Assembly (NCBI GenBank): GCA_016194625.1
Contig: JACQBB010000302.1
Location: forward strand, 1-6,259
Reading direction: 5' to 3'
Origin: Elusimicrobiota bacterium
GTDB lineage: Bacteria > Elusimicrobiota > Elusimicrobia > UBA1565 > UBA9628
Length of the DNA: 6,259 bases
Below are positions 5,897 through 6,259 of this stretch, in pieces (position 1 is the stretch's first letter; each line of letters begins with the position of its first letter). Position numbers and translations under genes: made by a program. Under the pieces are notes generated by a model, which saw only the letters and a program-made list of their open reading frames with translations, made no database searches and had not been told where the DNA came from.

Positions 5897-5901
5897 TCTC
5901 C
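5897..5901 (-). promoter_or_regulatory. Ribosome binding site deciding the rpsE start
   Basis: GGAGA lies in the 12-nt gap between rplR and rpsE. From GGAG to the ATG at 5890 there are 7 nt, an ordinary spacing, against 4 nt to the TTG at 5893. This supports the ATG and therefore the full N-terminal extension of S5. Confidence 0.8.
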
Positions 5902-5902
5902 G

Positions 5903-6259
5903 TTAGAACTCGAGTCCGCCGGCGCGGGCGGCGTCGGCCAGGGCCTTCACGCGGCCGTGGTAGACGTACGCTCCGCGGTCGAACATGACCTGCTTCACGC
6001 CGGCCTTGATCGCCTTCGCCGCGATCGCCTCGCCGACCTTCTTGGCGGCGTCGATGCTCTTGGCGGACTTGGCGGCCTTCTTCAGGTCCTCATCGAGCGA
6101 GGAGGCGGCGGCGAGGGTCACGCCCTTCGCGTCGTCGATCACCTGCGCGTAGATGTACTTCAGGCTGCGGTGCACCGACAGGCGCGGGCGCTCGCCGCGG
6201 TGCTCGAACAGACGCTTGCGGTTGGCGTTGCGGCGGTGCTCATAACGGGTCCACTTGTC
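5903..6259 (-). CDS. rplR: 50S ribosomal protein L18, N-terminus cut by window edge
   Basis: L18 binds 5S rRNA together with L5 and attaches it to the central protuberance of the large subunit. The frame stays open to the window edge and 118 residues are visible, beginning [20 protein letters not shown]. They continue with [20 protein letters not shown], the conserved RNA-binding region, and end with the C-terminal block [20 protein letters not shown] followed by AGGLEF. A GTG at 6175 could be misread as a start, but the conserved basic N-terminal arm upstream of it shows the gene continues. Only the initiator and perhaps a few residues are missing, since L18 is usually about 115-125 residues. 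rpsE begins 12 nt after its stop. Confidence 0.97.
   Translation of the reverse strand, partial: DKWTRYEHRRNANRKRLFEHRGERPRLSVHRSLKYIYAQVIDDAKGVTLAAASSLDEDLKKAAKSAKSIDAAKKVGEAIAAKAIKAGVKQVMFDRGAYVYHGRVKALADAARAGGLEF

Noticed and set aside
5903..6175. rplR as a complete short 90-residue gene starting at GTG 6175
   Set aside because: The frame continues upstream to the window edge with the conserved basic N-terminal arm of L18 ([19 protein letters not shown]), so the gene is cut by the window rather than short.

Overview
The window is a GC-rich (roughly two thirds GC by eye), gene-dense stretch of the conserved bacterial ribosomal-protein supercluster (spc operon running into the alpha operon). 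Every gene is on the minus strand, so transcription runs from high to low coordinates. In that order the genes are rplR (L18, 5' end cut by the window edge), rpsE (S5), rplO (L15), secY, adk, map, infA, rpmJ (L36), rpsM (S13), rpsK (S11), rpsD (S4) and rpoA (RNA polymerase alpha, only the first 45 codons visible). All are supported by whole-length family signatures. Only rplR and rpoA are incomplete, and both are cut by the window rather than broken.

Layout. 6259-4801 carries L18, S5 and L15, with no L30 gene between S5 and L15. 4799-3447 is SecY, the membrane channel of the Sec export pathway. 3450-2033 carries adenylate kinase and type I methionine aminopeptidase. 2030-1697 holds IF1 and the 37-residue L36. 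1663-198 is S13-S11-S4, and 137-1 is the start of rpoA. Junctions are very tight: adk overlaps secY by 4 nt and most other gaps are 1-20 nt. The larger gaps are 33 nt before rpsM and 60 nt before rpoA. No non-coding stretch exceeds 60 nt, and I see no tRNA, rRNA, mobile element, CRISPR array or attachment site. The long plus-strand open frames are shadows of these GC-rich genes.

How the genes work together. The ribosomal proteins belong to both subunits. SecY exports nascent proteins, MetAP trims their initiator Met, IF1 helps start translation, Adk balances adenine nucleotides, and RpoA nucleates RNA polymerase assembly. The operon therefore ties production of the translation, export and transcription machinery together. 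Many Shine-Dalgarno sites lie inside the end of the preceding gene, which suggests translational coupling.

Organism. This is a bacterium. The adk-map-infA block between secY and rpmJ argues against an enterobacterial arrangement, where secY is followed directly by rpmJ. GC-rich codon use, a zinc-ribbon (C+) S4, a zinc-ribbon L36, a four-cysteine Adk LID and the missing rpmD are compatible with several phyla. A GC-rich Elusimicrobiota-like or other little-cultured lineage is possible, but this is a weak guess that the window cannot settle.

Most notable points. This is a housekeeping operon and I find no new multi-gene system. The features worth a second look are a perfect 12-bp inverted repeat whose 4-nt loop contains the rpsD stop codon, just before rpoA; the absent rpmD; an arginine/glycine- and proline-rich extension on S5 encoded partly by a 12-bp tandem repeat; an infA start with no visible Shine-Dalgarno site; and the lack of room for an enterobacterial-type S4 regulatory leader before rpsM.
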